From: Certhia americana
Lineage: Eukaryota; Chordata; Aves; Passeriformes; Certhiidae
Reading direction: 5' to 3'
NCBI GenBank assembly: GCA_018697195.1
Contig: JAGMWU010000027.1
Span: forward strand, 13,643,075-13,707,074
Length of the DNA: 64,000 bases
Shown: positions 40,838 through 53,122 of the stretch, in pieces
Layout of the letters: every line of letters begins with the position of its first letter
Numbering within the stretch: position 1 is the first letter of the stretch
Program-made: the position numbers and the translations under genes
The notes under the pieces: generated by a model
Databases searched by the model: none
What the model was told of the DNA's origin: nothing
The model's input: the letters and a program-made list of their open reading frames with translations, nothing else

Positions 40838-41298
40838 TGTAGTGGTCTGCCCTGCAGATAGGGGTGGAAATCTTAACTCCAAACCATGGGTCAGCTCTCA
40901 ATCAGGATGAGCTGGGACCCACCCCCAATTACCTCATTTGGTTTATGGAAATCATTTCCAGAAAGTTCTCAGTTCTCGTTGTTGTTATTGGTTGTATTTT
41001 GCTGCAATATTTTCCATATTCCTAATCGCCTTCCCCCATTGGACTATTCCCACTTTCTCCTCCCTAAACCCCTCCCCCGTGTTCATGCTTAAGACTGTTG
41101 TTACCCTGGACCTTCCCGCTCTTTTCTCGGTCCGTTCCCATGTACGGTGCACGGCTTATGGTTTGTTATTTTCCCATTAGTAAAAAGTTCTGTTTCTGGA
41201 CGACCGAATCAGAGTGTCTCTCTCACAAAGTTGCCATAAGGTGCGTGACCCAAGATGAAGCACCGGTTATCTCATCCGGGCTAGAATCGGACGCTTCA
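40838..41298 (+). mobile_element. Solo LTR of the provirus D family (461 bp)
   Basis: Starts TGTAGTGGTCTGCCC and ends GGACGCTTCA; same family as the two LTRs of provirus D, here on the plus strand. TCTACG on the left and TCTGCC on the right may be a decayed 6-bp duplication. Confidence 0.9.
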
Positions 41299-41945
41299 TC
41301 TGCCTGTTTTCATCTTGGGCATTCACAGTACACCAGGAACTAGAGGCAAACAAAAAATCAGACCCTGCTGCATCCTCCCTATACATAGCAGGTGCCACTG
41401 GCAGGATCATCTGGCAAGTGCCATCAACCATGGAGCATATTATATCTTATTTTACAGAGAGTACTTCATCGTATTTGTCAAAACCATCCATAAAAATGTG
41501 AGTAAACATGTCTAAGGCACATAGTGACTTAAAAATTTAGTGTCACATTGTTTCAAATATTCTGAAAATTTCTGCTTATATACCTACAATAAATATTTAC
41601 AGTGCAAAAAAAAAAAAAAAAAAAAAGAAAAAAAGTCTTATCTAGTTGTGTGAATTTGCCTGTCACTATATGGTATGGGAGCCTTCTGCAGATGCTGAGC
41701 CTGGGCTGGGGTGGGATTGCTGGCCTGGTGTTTCTAATCACGATATGCAGCCCATACATATGGTATTAGCCAGTATTTTGGCAAAACCAATGTATCAACA
41801 GAAAAACTCTGAGAGAGGATTTCCATCCCCACATGCAATGTGGCAATGATATATCACCTGCAATCATCTCAACCCCATCTTTTAGACCCATTTTGATTTT
41901 TTCTACTTCATAAATGTCCTGAACAATAAGGAAAGGAAAACTCAA
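41299..41945. other. No gene; poly-A run
   Basis: A run of about 22 A at 41607-41628, followed by AAAGAAAAAAAG. Nothing else recognised. Confidence 0.6.
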
Positions 41946-42268
41946 ATGATAGAATAGAATAATTTAGGTTGGAAAAGAACTCTAAGATCAAGTCCAACTG
42001 TTAACCCAACACTGCCAATCACACCACTACACCATGTCCCTGAGTGCCACATCCATATCTTTTAAAACCCTCCAGGGATGGTGACTCTAGCACTTCCCTG
42101 GCAAGCCTTTTCCAGGGCTTGACAACCCTTTCTGTGAAGAAATTTTCACTTATATCCAATGAAAACCTCCCTTGGTGCAACCTGAGGTCATTTGCTCTTG
42201 TCCTATCACTTGTTACTTGGGAGAAGAGACTGATCCTCACCTCGCTACATCCCCCTTTCAGGTAGTGT
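41946..42268 (-). mobile_element. CR1 LINE 3-prime fragment
   Basis: Antisense CR1 end: GATAGAATAGAATAATTTAGGTTGG at the left (the tail read backwards), then the distal ORF2 region where the minus strand has [13 protein letters not shown] and [21 protein letters not shown]. Stops are present. It matches the corresponding end of the long CR1 at 49423. Confidence 0.9.
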
Positions 42269-42678
42269 TTCTCAATCTCCAAAGAATCTGCAGAGAAAGA
42301 GTGATGGTCATCTAAGCAATATCGGTGATTGTTATGGTGTCAGTATGCATTTATTTGTCTTAACCAACCAACAATCAAAGAGAAATCCAGCAATACCATA
42401 AAACCCCCTGGAGACTGTCAACACCAAAAGGAGCTATTTAATATTCTCACAAATTTATGGCTAGCAGGGGGTGAACACTTGGATCTACATTTATCACATT
42501 GATGTTCTCTCCTTCCCTGAAATCTTGCTGGAGAGAACAGCAGAAGACCGGTTACCTGTAACCAGGATCAGCAGTAAGGCAGGATCTTTACTCCAATATT
42601 CTGAGATGTTTAAATCTAGGAGACTTGGATCTAGAAAACTTGGATCCAGCATAGTCTAAAGACTGAACTCTATCAAGT
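42269..42678. other. No gene recognised
   Basis: About 400 bases with a short direct repeat of ACTTGGATC at 42626-42650. Nothing else. Confidence 0.5.
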
Positions 42679-43234
42679 GTCCTGGGTTTGCCTCAATTGA
42701 GTCTTTTTGGTAAGGAAAAGGAAGTGACCTTCCCTATGGAAATATAACAGCTTCCTCTGTGGCTGACAGAACCAATAACCAGCTAAAATTGCCCTACAAA
42801 GCCATATATTTAAGAAAAGAAGAGTGGGAAAAGCTCTCTCTTGTTTCTGTTTCCGGCTTTTGAAGAGAAAAGCTGTCATGTCCATCCCGCCCCCCCCCCC
42901 TCCCCCCGCTCGAGGTCATGTGACCAACAGCGGAAAGGCCATTACCTAATACAAGGCCTGGGTAAGATTAACTCTTTCAGTGTTGTAGAATTCCATTTAA
43001 AAACAGATAAACCTGTGGGTGCCACTTCTCCCGAATCAGAGAAAAGGAAAGGTAAAGGCAAGTGAAGAAAACAGCATAGAGACACCAACGTCAGCAAAGA
43101 AAGAAGAGCCAAATCCCAGATAGGAGGAGAATGAGGAGATTCCTTAGTCTTAGGCTGAAATTCTTTTGTAAAGCCATCGTGATGGACTATGATACATTAA
43201 AATATCCCTGTAAGTCATGAAAAGATTGGGGGAT

Positions 43235-43678
43235 TGTCAAGAAAATTAATCCACAAACACCAGAGGTTTATGTCCAAAAAGGAGACAGAGGGATCCTGTA
43301 GCTTTATTAGAATAAAGAGAGACATAATTGGGCATTCCTCATGGGGTGTCTCAAAACTTTTAGAGGACGCAGCCTCCTTTTTATCCTAATTTCCCGGCCA
43401 CATTTCCCTCTCTCTTTCCCCATTGGCTGAGGTATTTGAGATGTACAGAATTCCCGAAATGCCTAAGACCCCCTTCTAATGTATACTCCCCCCTCATTTT
43501 TCCTTGTGTCTGTTTTTTTTCTCTAAATCAAGTAACAGTCTGTGTCAATCAGTGGAATTCGTATGGAATTTATGGTTCCCCCCACTTCTTCTTTCACCTC
43601 TCCATATCTGGCCTTATCTACCATCAGGCCCACAGTTTGTTTGTAAAGACACCTTCTCATTCCTTTCAGGATGGAGCA
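43235..43678 (-). mobile_element. Probable solo LTR, antisense (444 bp)
   Basis: Plus strand starts TGTCAAGAAAATT and ends CATTCCTTTCA, flanked by GGAT on both sides. Read on the minus strand it has a CCAAT box (GCCAATGGGG), GGATAAAAAGG as TATA box, and AATAAAG, in the right order and spacing for U3-R-U5. Confidence 0.65.
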
Positions 43679-43961
43679 TTCAAACCATAGACATGAGCAA
43701 AAGCACCCATTCCGAATCAAGCAAATGTTTAAGTATCTGTGATCCAGTGAGAAGCTTGAATAGAAAGAGATGAGAGTAATGAAGACCCTTTGACCACAGA
43801 GAAAAAGAGAAAGACCACTGTTCCCAGACATGAAGATAATCTCAGAGATAGCTGAAAAGAACCTTTGCTTCTGAACAGCTCATCCTTAAACTATCCTTGT
43901 ACCCTATTAGCTAAAGATTGAGCCCTCGAAAACAATTGTGGGGGAAGCTGTAAGTTGAGGG

Positions 43962-44315
43962 TGTTAGCGTACAGACACACATAATTACAGAAGGATTATA
44001 TGTGAGGTGCTTTTATTAATGGTGGCCGGGGTGCTAGGGGTGCAAACTCAAATCTAGCTCCATCAGCCTTGTTCAAAATGCACATTTTTATACTATTTAA
44101 TTATATAACTTCATTTGCTTAAGCAATATTAATCATACTCATATTGTTCTATTATATGTGCTATCGTAAGTACACTTAATCACAGGTACAATTTCTCATG
44201 GCCTACCGAAAACAATGCATAACATTCCTTTCCTACTTCCCTTGGATTTACGTTTGATTTTTTCCATGATTTTCAGAACATTTTTAACTCAGAACTTTTT
44301 AACCCTATACTAACA
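43962..44315 (-). mobile_element. Solo LTR related to the provirus G family (354 bp)
   Basis: Plus strand starts TGTTAGCGTACAGACACAC and ends CCCTATACTAACA, like the G LTRs, but the middle has diverged. AGGG flanks both sides (4-bp duplication). AATAAA reads on the minus strand at about 44012. Confidence 0.88.
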
Positions 44316-44736
44316 AGGGGTGGGACTTTCACATAGCAACAAATTTCCATCTCCCAGGTGACTGTTGCACTGTGACACTAAAGCCATGAGAGAACTGTTT
44401 CTTGTGGAAAAGTCTCCATGGCACAGAAAGAGAGACTCCTCTCCCTAAGTAAAGAAAGATTATTTTAGAGGTGGTAAACTGACTGAAAATTCCAGGCTTT
44501 GTCTCTACATTGTCAGTGGGAAAGGAAAGAAGAGTTGGGGGGAGAAGTGTTCTGAAGGTTTATTCTGATTCTTATTATTCTTCTTTTAGTTCTGTTAATA
44601 AAGTTTTCTTTATACTCTTTAAAGTTTTGAGCCTGCTTTTGCCCTTCTCTTAATTGTTATGTCACAGCATAAAATGAGTAAATACTTCTAGTGAGTGTAT
44701 TGGTGTTGGGCCAGCACTCAACCCACCATACTGAAT

Positions 44737-44754
44737 TGGTGCCGTGACTTGGAT
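44737..44754 (+). promoter_or_regulatory. Primer-binding-site-like sequence, tRNA-His type
   Basis: TGGTGCCGTGACTTGGAT differs by one base from the histidine-tRNA site used by some class I ERVs. It lies after a probable LTR end with a spacer longer than usual. No ERV body follows that I can recognise. Confidence 0.5.
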
Positions 44755-47394
44755 TAGAAAACCAAAACTGCTACACTTTATTGGTGTTTCCGCCTGTTTG
44801 AACCGAAACCGCTACACAAAGCAAGGGAAAACAACAGTGAACAACTCTGCTTTAGCCCAGAACTGGATGATAGAAGAGTCAGATTGATAGACTGATTGTG
44901 GCATCCTCAAAGCCCGTATGTGGTCCAGCACCTTTTCCCCATGTTCTCTACATGAACCATGCCACCAAGCTAGCATTCTCACAAAAAGAGAGAAGTTAGA
45001 CACCTTCCTGGAGAGCACATGCCCCATCCCTCTGTAAAAGGGGGAGTCGGGGAGAATTCCTTTTGATAGATTTCTTGGATGAAAATAAAGTGCCAAAGCA
45101 GCAAATATTATATCTGAGAACTGTTTATTGATAAAGAAAGATAAGTGTTCCTAGCAAAGGGGAATAGAAAAGGGAGCAGAGGGGGGAAAGAGAGATGGAA
45201 AGAGAAACAGAAGACAGGGACAGCTTTACCACTAGCACCCCAGGTGCCCTGTCAGCATCAGCTTGGCAGATGGGGAGTGAGTGCTGCAAGGTGCGGTGAG
45301 CCTGCGTGGCTCTTGTGACCACTAGTGCTATTTCCTAGCGGCAGTGAGCAGCTTGCGTCTGGCTTCAGCGAATGACAGCTGCAGGCTGGCTGCTGTGGAC
45401 TGTTGCTGGGCAACACAGGAAACATGGTGCCAGCAACGGCTGTGGCGTGGGTGCAGGCAGGGTGCAGGTGGCAGCTATTCCATTGGGGAAACAACAGAGC
45501 ACTAGGTTGTCACAGCAATGAACTGCCTTGGGGAAGCGGTGAAGCAGAGCAGGTGGACAGGTGCAGACAGGGAAGCAGGACCGCAGGGAGGAAAAGGCAG
45601 GGGGGAGGGGGGCCAAGTTGGAAAAATGCTATGGCTCTTCCCATAGCCTGATTTCCTTGGGATTTTTTCCCAGGCATCAGGGAGTCTGCCCCGCTGGCAA
45701 GGCGGGGGAATCGCTTGCAGCCCAATCACAGAAGCTTTCTCTTCCCTGAATGGCTGCCAGGTGAGGTCTCCCCAGGGACAGGTCTCTCTTTCATTTTCTG
45801 CCTCCTTAACACGTGACACGTGTTAAGGCTCCCAGCACATATACAGCCCCTATAGTAATTTTTCACCTCATGTATAACATATGCTGAGGCATAAATAAAA
45901 ATCAAATTGGTCCCTCTCATCATGGTATTACATGCACAGCACTCACCCTTCTCTATCTTTTTGAGGCAACAGGTGTTTGGAGGTGTTTGGCAGCTTCTTG
46001 TGAAATTGGGTGAAATCTAGTTTTTCAGGCTGCAAGTCCCATGTCGCACCACTAGGAAAGAAAAATGGGAAAAAACAAAGAAAGAAAGTCCACTACTAAC
46101 TAAACACCACTGCACTGAAGAGCAGAGGGCACATAGGAACCTACAGGCAAGGAAAGCTGGTATTTCTCAAGGCACCACTCCCTGTTGCAGAAAGCATGGA
46201 TGCAGGCCTCCAACCTTCGTACTTGTGTATCTCCTTTAATTTTTTTTTCTCTATTTTTTTGAGATGCTGAGCTCCTGTTGCTTGATCTAAGCCCCTAGTT
46301 TTGATATATGATGCAGCATGATCCAGCACACACCTTGCAAGCTATACTTACTCTCTGTATAAAGGGGGTATTGCAACAGGTAGTGGTCTGGTCCATTCAA
46401 TGGAGATGTTCTCTCTGGTCCTGCACAACCTGATCCAATGGCCTGGAGTAAGTGCCAGGTGGGAACTCAACCCCCACAGACTCTTGCAGTGCTCCAGGCA
46501 CAGAGAGAGAGATGCATAAAACTGGACAGAAAGCATATCTCACTGCTTTCCCCATGTTGAAGCAGGAGTTGAAGAGCTCTTTTCAGTAGCTGCAAAGCCA
46601 ACACATGATCACACCTCCATTTAATGTAAGAGTAAAAACCTGGAGCAGTAGCTCAAAGCCACCTCAAGTCTTGCTTGTGCAGCTCTTGGATGATTAAAAG
46701 TAATTGAATCAGCACCAGTTTCAGATGTTTGGACTGCAAATCCATTCAGAAGCTTCTCCAAAGCACATAGGATACTTTAAGTAGATTGATTGTGCTTAGT
46801 GCCGCAGGTTAAATTGGGATGGAGAGGAGGAGGAGCAGTGATGTGAGTACTGGCAGGGTAATCACTGGTGCTTGGGTACTGGCAGGATGGATATGCAGGC
46901 AAAGACTGAGAGGCCACAGTCCATCTCTCTCTTAAAGCATTTTAAAACTGACTTACCTGAAGGAGTCAAAAGTGTTGGCAGCCCAGATGTCTGTGCCCAG
47001 CATGTCAAGGGAGCTCTCCTTGTTGCCATTCTAGGAGGGAAGGAAAAGCAGTTACTGGCCAGAAGGCGCAAAGTGCTATCTGAACCACAAAACAGCCTGG
47101 CACAGCCTCTCCCACGGCCATCTGCTGAAGTGTTCCAGCTTTGCATCTGGGCTCTTCCACTCCTATATGAATCCATGTTCACTGCAATGCAGAGTCCCCT
47201 TGCCCACTGCAAAAGTGCACCATGAAGGCAAGGAGTGACAGTGTTTCAGTCTTGGAGACACAAATCTGTGGACAACATGGAGCAGACAATTTATAGGCTC
47301 AGCTCTGACTCCAGCCCTGTCCACAACCTTCAAAACCCACTAAGGTCCAATGGGTGCAATGCCATTCCAGTCATGAAGACACTCAGCTTCAGTC
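44755..47394. other. No gene recognised; antisense LTR-like start and an E-box palindrome
   Basis: Position 45124 has AATAAA on the minus strand in a context similar to antisense LTRs (CTGTTTATTGATAAAG), so 45080-45930 may be an antisense LTR, but no ends or duplication are convincing. A GC-rich part at 45230-45700 is open in several frames by composition. A palindrome is listed separately. 46130-47394 shows nothing recognisable. Confidence 0.4.
45804..45828. promoter_or_regulatory. 25-bp palindrome containing two CACGTG E-boxes
   Basis: CCTTAACACGTG is followed by one A and then its exact reverse complement CACGTGTTAAGG. The two CACGTG cores lie at 45810-45815 and 45817-45822. Such cores bind USF, MYC or TFE-type factors. 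Regulatory use here is inference. Confidence 0.6.
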
Positions 47395-47560
47395 ACAGAC
47401 CTGTTGAGGTGGGAAGGAACCTCTGAAGCTCATTTTGTCCAGCCCTCCTGCTGAAGCAGGGTCACCTAATATAGAATAGTTTGGGTTGGAAGGGACCTTT
47501 AAAGGTCACTTAGTCAAATCAGGTGCCAAAGACCACATCCAGATGACTTTTGAATATCTC
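47395..47560 (-). mobile_element. CR1 LINE 3-prime fragments
   Basis: Two antisense CR1 ends in succession. The first (47395-47461) has GGGAAGGAACCTCTGAAG...CCAGCCCTCC. The second (from 47462) has AGAATAGTTTGGGTTGG and GGACCTTTAAAGGTCA. The second runs on weakly to about 47680. Confidence 0.75.
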
Positions 47561-47971
47561 TAAGAATGGAGATACTCTTTACCAGCAGCTATCAGAGCCT
47601 GCTGTCACCAACAAGGGTAGGGAAAGTCATCCTGTTTCTTCAAGGAGTCATGGTGTCATGACTTCTTGCTCTAAAAACAGGCAGGGAATGTTGAAATCCT
47701 GCACTGTGCCACCTCTGCCGTGCACACCAGCAAATGGGTTCACATGGATATTCTGGTACACATTATACCAGCACTAAGGTGAAGACCTCACACTCATACT
47801 TCAAGGCCATTTGCCAGTCATCAGCCCTCACATACTATCGTGGATTTAGTTTGAAACCGGGTAGAAACACTAATTTTATGTTCTGGTTTGGATTTGTTAA
47901 TTTGAAATATCTTAATTAAGAGCAAAACAGGTTTCAGCTTAAAAGGAAAAAAATTTTATTAACTAACACTA

Positions 47972-48723
47972 TGTTGGGTGTTGGGTTGCTTTCTTATAGA
48001 ATTTTTTCCCAGAAGTTGCTAGGAAGCTGATTGCTAGGTGCTTGTGAGTACTCATGAGTGCTTGGGAAAGACAAAGGAGGCAGCTAAGTCAAAGACAGGG
48101 TAGCACCCGGACTTAACTTGGCTCTGGGCAGTTTTTGCTTTTGGAGAGAACTGCCAGGACTGCTCGGCTCTGGACTGCAGGGAGATCTCACCAACCCTCA
48201 CCTGGAGCTCAGCTTGGAGTGACTCACCACTGTCTCTTCGTGCGTCCCCCGGGATTTCAGAACCTGGTCTCTCCCTGCCCTGCTGGGAGCTGCTGCCCCA
48301 TTGCCCTGCACCCGCTGTTTCTTCAGTTTTGCTCCAGGTTTCCCCACGCTGTGTTGTACACCCTGTGCCTAGCCGAGACATTTCTATAGCTCCAGCTACT
48401 GCCGCTGAGCCCCAAATACATCTCATCCCCCGGGACTGCTGCTCGCTCTGGTAGCTTGTGACGGTACCAAAGAGGGCAAGGTACCAGAGGAAAACTGTGA
48501 CTGGGTAGTTTGGTTTATTTTCTCTCTATAGTTCTGCTTGTTGTTAACACTATAGTTATTGTTGTTAACTTACATTGTTAAACGTACTAGTAAAGAACTG
48601 TTATTCTTACCCTCACATCTTTGCCTGAGACCTGTTTAATTTTAGAATTATAACAAGTCCAAGGGAAGCTTCCATTTTTGTTTTGTTTCCCTAGCAGACA
48701 CCCCTGTCTTCCAAACTAAAACA
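47972..48723. mobile_element. Solo LTR, same family as 2072-2800 (752 bp)
   Basis: Starts TGTTGGGTGTTGGG and ends CTAAAACA, with a perfect CACTA duplication (47967-47971 and 48724-48728). Only about 135 bases separate it from the next LTR. Confidence 0.92.
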
Positions 48724-48859
48724 CACTAAAAGGAAAAAAAAACAAGAATTAGAATGAAGAACAAGAATCAGAATGAAACTTTCAAAACACTTTTCTTTCC
48801 TCCACTAACTATTCACTTTCTTACTCTAATATATAAAGACAAAACTTGGGATTCTCAGT

Positions 48860-49323
48860 TGATGCCTTAGGGTTTAGCTGTTGTTTTTGGTTTTTTTTTT
48901 TTTTTTGATTTGGTGCTGTTTCAGTGAGTAGTTTTAGGTTTCATATTAAGTGCTACTAAGTTCTCTTTGTGATGTAGATAGACAAAACAATTCTTCTCTA
49001 GTTTGATATCAAGGACAACTTTTAGGTCCAGGAACAAAAACAACAGTGGAGTGAGAAGAAAAAACCGAGGAGGATGGAGCTTCATAACCTGAAGCTATGG
49101 TTGGACAATTGATTCTAATATGCTAATGGACCAGAACTTATAAAAATGTGAGACCTCATGACCTGGGGGGCCATTTTGTGACCACTTTGGGGTGCATCTT
49201 GGGTGTGGTCCATCTGGACCCCTGTGTGGCCCAGGTGCACCCATTGAGACCTTTTAATAAATACCCACTTTATCCTTTTGCCCTGTCTAGTCTCTGTTCC
49301 AGGTCAGCCTTGAGAAGGCATCA
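48860..49323 (+). mobile_element. Solo LTR, same family as 9487-11404 (464 bp)
   Basis: Starts TGATGCCTTAGG and ends AAGGCATCA, with a perfect CAGT duplication (48856-48859 and 49324-49327). It has a T run at about 48891-48906, an ACTTATAAAAATG TATA-like box at about 49137, and AATAAA at about 49257. Confidence 0.93.
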
Positions 49324-49422
49324 CAGTCAGTTATCACCTTTCACAGAATCAGAATCACAGTATTTCTAGGTTGGAAGAGACCTTCAAGATCATCAAGTCC
49401 AACCCATGTTCTGACACCTCAA

Positions 49423-50948
49423 CTAGACCACAGCAGGAAGTTCCACATCCAGGGATGGTGACTCCACCATCTCCCCAGGCAGGCCATTCCAGTACTTTAT
49501 CACTTGTTCCGTAAAAGACTTTTTCCTAATATCCAACCTATATTTCCCTTGACACAGCTTAAGACTGTGTCCTCTCATTCTGTCTGTTGTTGCCTGGAGA
49601 AAAAGACCAACCCCTAGCTGACCACAACCACCCTTCAGGAATTTGCAGAGAGTGATAAGGTCACCTCTGAGTCTCCTTCTCTCCAGGCTAAACAATGCAA
49701 ACTCCCTCAGTCTTTCTTTATATGGCTTGTGTTCCAAGCCCCTCACCACCCTTGTTGCGCTCTTCTGTATGCGGTCAAGCATCTCAATGTCCTTCCTAAA
49801 CTGAGGGGCCCAGAACTGGACACAATACTCAAGGTGAGGCCTCACCAGTGCCAAGTACAGGGGAAGAATGACCTCCCTGGTCCTGCTGGCCACACCATTC
49901 CTGATACAGGCCAGGATGCCATTGGCCTTCTTGGCTACCAGGGCACACTGCTGGCTCATGTTCAGTCGGCTGTTGACCAGCACCCCCAGGTCCCTTTCTG
50001 CCTGGACACTGTCCGGCCACACCATCCCCAGTCTATAATGTTGCAGGGGGTTGTTGTGGCCAAAGTGCAGGGCTTGGCACTTGGACTTATTAAACTGCAT
50101 CTTGTTAGACCCTGCCCATCCATCCAACCATTCCAGGTCTCTCTGAAAAACCCTCCGTCCTTCCAATAGACTGACACACGCTCCCAGCTTAGTGTCATCT
50201 GCAAATTTACTAATGAAAGACTCAATACTCACAACCATGTCATCAATAAAAATATTGAACAGAACTGGCCCCAGCACAGACCCCTGAGGGACACCACTGG
50301 TGACTGGCAGCCAGCTGGATGCAGCACCGTTCACCACCACTCTCTGGGCCCAGCCATGCAGCCAGTTCCTAAGCCAGCACAGAATGCTCCTGTCCAAGCC
50401 ACGGGCTTCCAGCTTATCCAGGAGTATGCTGTGGGAGACAGTGTCGAAGGCCTTGCTGAAGTCCAAATGCACAACATCCACAGCCTTCCCTGCATCCACC
50501 AGGCACATCACCTGGTCATAAAAGGAGATCAGGTTGGTCAAACATGACCTACGCCTCCTAAACCCATGTTGGCTGGGTCTGATACCTTGGCCATCCTGTA
50601 AATTTTGTGTGATGACACTCAATATAAACTGTTCCATTATCTTGCCAGGTACTGAGGTCAGGCTGACTGGTCTGTAATTACCAGGATCCTCCTCCACACG
50701 CTTTTTGCAAATGGGTGTCACACTGGCCAACTTCCAGTCATCCGGAACCTCACCAGTGAGCCAAGACTGTTGGTAAATGATGGAGAGTGGCTTTGCAAGC
50801 TCATCTGCCAGCTTTCTCATCACGCTGGCATGGATCCCATCTGGTCCCATAGATTTACGGATATCCAAGTATTTCGACAGTTCTCTGACTGCCTCCTCTT
50901 GGATAATGGGGGGACCATTCTGTTCCCTGACACCATCAACCAACCCAA
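49423..50948 (-). pseudogene. CR1 ORF2, reverse transcriptase part
   Basis: An open frame of over 500 codons with the full set of non-LTR RT blocks: [64 protein letters not shown], the catalytic FADDTKLG, then [16 protein letters not shown] and a C-terminal [13 protein letters not shown]. The enzyme makes cDNA on nicked chromosomal DNA. It is intact in itself but separated from the endonuclease part by provirus G, whose CCAA duplication lies at 50945-50948. The frame begins inside LTR sequence, so its apparent first methionine is not the real start. Confidence 0.95.
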
Positions 50949-51371
50949 TGTTAGCATTCAGGAACACACATAATCATGGATTGATTATACGCAGGTGCTT
51001 TTATTGAAGCGCGTGGGAGCTAGGGGTATTGCAACCCAAATCTAGCTCATTCGTCTTTGTCCAAGGTGCACATATTTATACAATTTCAGCTATAGCAGTT
51101 ATACAACTCTAGTTACATCAGTAATCACTATAACAACCTTATCATATTGATTCATGAGAGTTAGCCCATCCTTGTACCACCCTTGTACCATCATGTACGA
51201 ATCTTATCTCTGGGTGGGTGTCTTAGAGACCCCAAGTACCAGTTCCCGTCAGGGGTGGATATTTTGGAAAACCCAAGTACCCATTCCTGTAAGCCTTTAC
51301 CCATCCCTAATACCAAGCATTCTTGCGGCCAACTTCTACATGACTTTAAAGCCTTTAACCCTATACTAACA
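50949..51371 (-). repeat. 3-prime LTR of provirus G (423 bp)
   Basis: Plus strand starts TGTTAGCATTCAGG and ends CCCTATACTAACA. On the minus strand it has a TATAAATATG box and AATAAAAGC. Confidence 0.95.
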
Positions 51372-51386
51372 TTTCCCCCCTTTGAA
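51372..51386 (-). promoter_or_regulatory. Polypurine tract of provirus G
   Basis: Plus strand TTTCCCCCCTTTGAA is AAAGGGGGGAAA on the element strand, directly upstream of the LTR. Confidence 0.9.
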
Positions 51387-51619
51387 AGTATTTCACTTTA
51401 CTACAATAAGTGTAATGCTTTCACTATATACAGTCTTTTGGTTTTGAATTTATACTTGGTGTTCATCTTCAAATCCATCGTTGTCATAAGTGTTGCAGGA
51501 GACTGGAGGGTCTGGAGATGAAAAATGCAGATGTGGATCTCTGTCTCGTGTCAGTGCTTTGATTATCTTCTGGTTCCAGAATACTCTTTTCTGTATTTCT
51601 CCTTTCAAAACTGCATAGA
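51387..51619 (-). other. Short region after integrase in provirus G
   Basis: About 230 bases with stops in all frames between the integrase end and PPT. Too short for env. Confidence 0.6.
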
Positions 51620-52561
51620 TTAACCAGACTGCTGATAGGGTCCATTCCACTTTTCCTTTAATGGTTCTTCGTTCCAGGTTTTAACGTACACTTCATCTCC
51701 TAGGTGGATATCATGAACTGGATTTTCAAGAGTCAGCAGCCTATTCCACACGAGGGTGCTCCGAAGTCGCGCTAGAACTTTTCCAAGAGACAAAACATAA
51801 TTATACACCTCTTGTTTTCCTGTAACATGTACATTTGGATTAGGGTCAGGAGATTCATATGGTTTCCCATGCAATATCTCATAGGGACTGACTGACATCT
51901 CACTTCTGGGCTTTACTCGAATCTTTAGCAGTGCTATTGGTAAGGCTTGTGGCCACTGTAATTTAGCTTCTTGGCATATTTTGCTGATCTGCCTCTTCAG
52001 TGTCTGATTCATCCTCTCTACCTGTCCACTTGATTGGGGTCTCCATGGTGTATGGAGATCCCAAGCTATTCCCAGCAACTTACTCACCTCCTTTACTACT
52101 GTGGCTACAAAATGTGGGCTCCTATCTGATGATATTCCTAGAGGCACCCCAAATCTTGGAATGATTTCCTGCAGTAACCATTTGACTGTCTCTTTTGCTT
52201 GATTTGTGCGACAGGGAAGGTCTTCTGGCCATCCTGAAAATGTGTCAACCCCTGCCAGTAGATATTTGTATCCTCAAGTTCTTGGTAATTCTACAAAATC
52301 CACTTGCCAATAGTCTCCTGGTTCTACTCCTACTCGAATTCTCCCTAACTGTGCTTGTTGTCTAGCTACTGGATTGTTTTTTAAACAAATTTCACATTTT
52401 GATATTACTGATTTTGCCATTGTTAACATCCGTACTGAAATTAAATTTCGTTGTAACAATTTCACCAATGCCTCTGCACCCCAATGACATTTGTTATGTT
52501 TAACTTGTAAAATTTCTCTCATTATCAAGGGACGTACCACTATTTGTCCTTGTGCAGTCAC
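51620..52561 (-). pseudogene. pol: pol of provirus G: integrase
   Basis: The zinc domain has HNKCH and CEIC spaced correctly. The catalytic residues are visible: Asp in YWQVDFVEL, Asp in GISSDRSPHF and Glu in SSGQVERMNQ. The C-terminal domain has GDEVYVKTW and KEKWNGPYQ (GPY motif typical of gammaretroviral integrases). One in-frame TGA at 52274-52276 interrupts it between the first and second core blocks; otherwise the frame is continuous with RNase H. Confidence 0.92.
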
Positions 52562-52735
52562 CTACCACCCTTCTGAATTCTTCTGTGTATTCAGTGAGCG
52601 TGCCAATTTCTCATTTTCTATTGAATATTTTGGCTCTGGAGGTATATTAAATTGAGATACATTAATTTTTAAAGGTATCAATGCCATTGTAGTTTGTACT
52701 TCTCGAGCAACTTGTCAGGCTGTCCAGTCTGCTTT

Positions 52736-53122
52736 TCAATTTCCTTCATGAATTTTGGAGCTTCCTGATTGGTGAGCTTTGCAATGCATGATTGCTACTT
52801 GCTCAGGATTTTGTACTGCTTTTATTAACTGCAGGACTGCATCTTGATGTTTAATGTGTGTGCCTTGAGAAGACAGCAGTCCTCTTTCTTTCCACAGTGC
52901 CCCGTGTACATGTACCACTCCAAAAGCATATTTTGAATCAGTCCAAATGTTTACCTTTTTCCCTTCACTCAGTTTCAATTCCCTGGTTAAAGCAACCAGT
53001 TCTGCCCTCTGGGCAGATGTATTTGCTGGTAAGGCCTTTGCCTCCACCACTGCACCTATTGTTGTTACCGCATATCCAGCGTATCTGGTTCTGTTCTCTA
53101 CAAAACTACTTCCATCTGTAAA
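52736..53122 (-). pseudogene. pol: pol of provirus G: RNase H
   Basis: Contains FTDGSSF (first catalytic Asp), AQRAELVALTREL (Glu), NIWTDSKYAF (Asp) and HCKAHQSG (His), so all RNase H positions are kept. It is bounded by stops at about 53123 and 52734. The stretch 52562-52735 between it and integrase has two or three stops but stays in frame. Confidence 0.9.

Larger units (their letters stand above)
42679..44730 (+). mobile_element. Probable long LTR with two nested antisense LTRs
   Basis: Starts TGTCCTGGGTTTGCC, with CATATATTTAAG TATA-like box at about 42805 and AATAAAG at about 44597. It ends near CAACCCACCATA, six bases before a tRNA-His-like PBS. Without the two insertions (43235-43678 and 43962-44315) it is about 1.25 kb. 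The left and right parts need not belong to one LTR; this joining is inference. No second copy of the ends is in the window. Confidence 0.4.

Noticed and set aside
45230..45700. GC-rich open frames on both strands
   Set aside because: Low complexity, no conserved domain; probably an antisense LTR or plain GC-rich DNA.
49729..50169. 146-codon plus-strand frame
   Set aside because: Antisense shadow of the CR1 reverse transcriptase.
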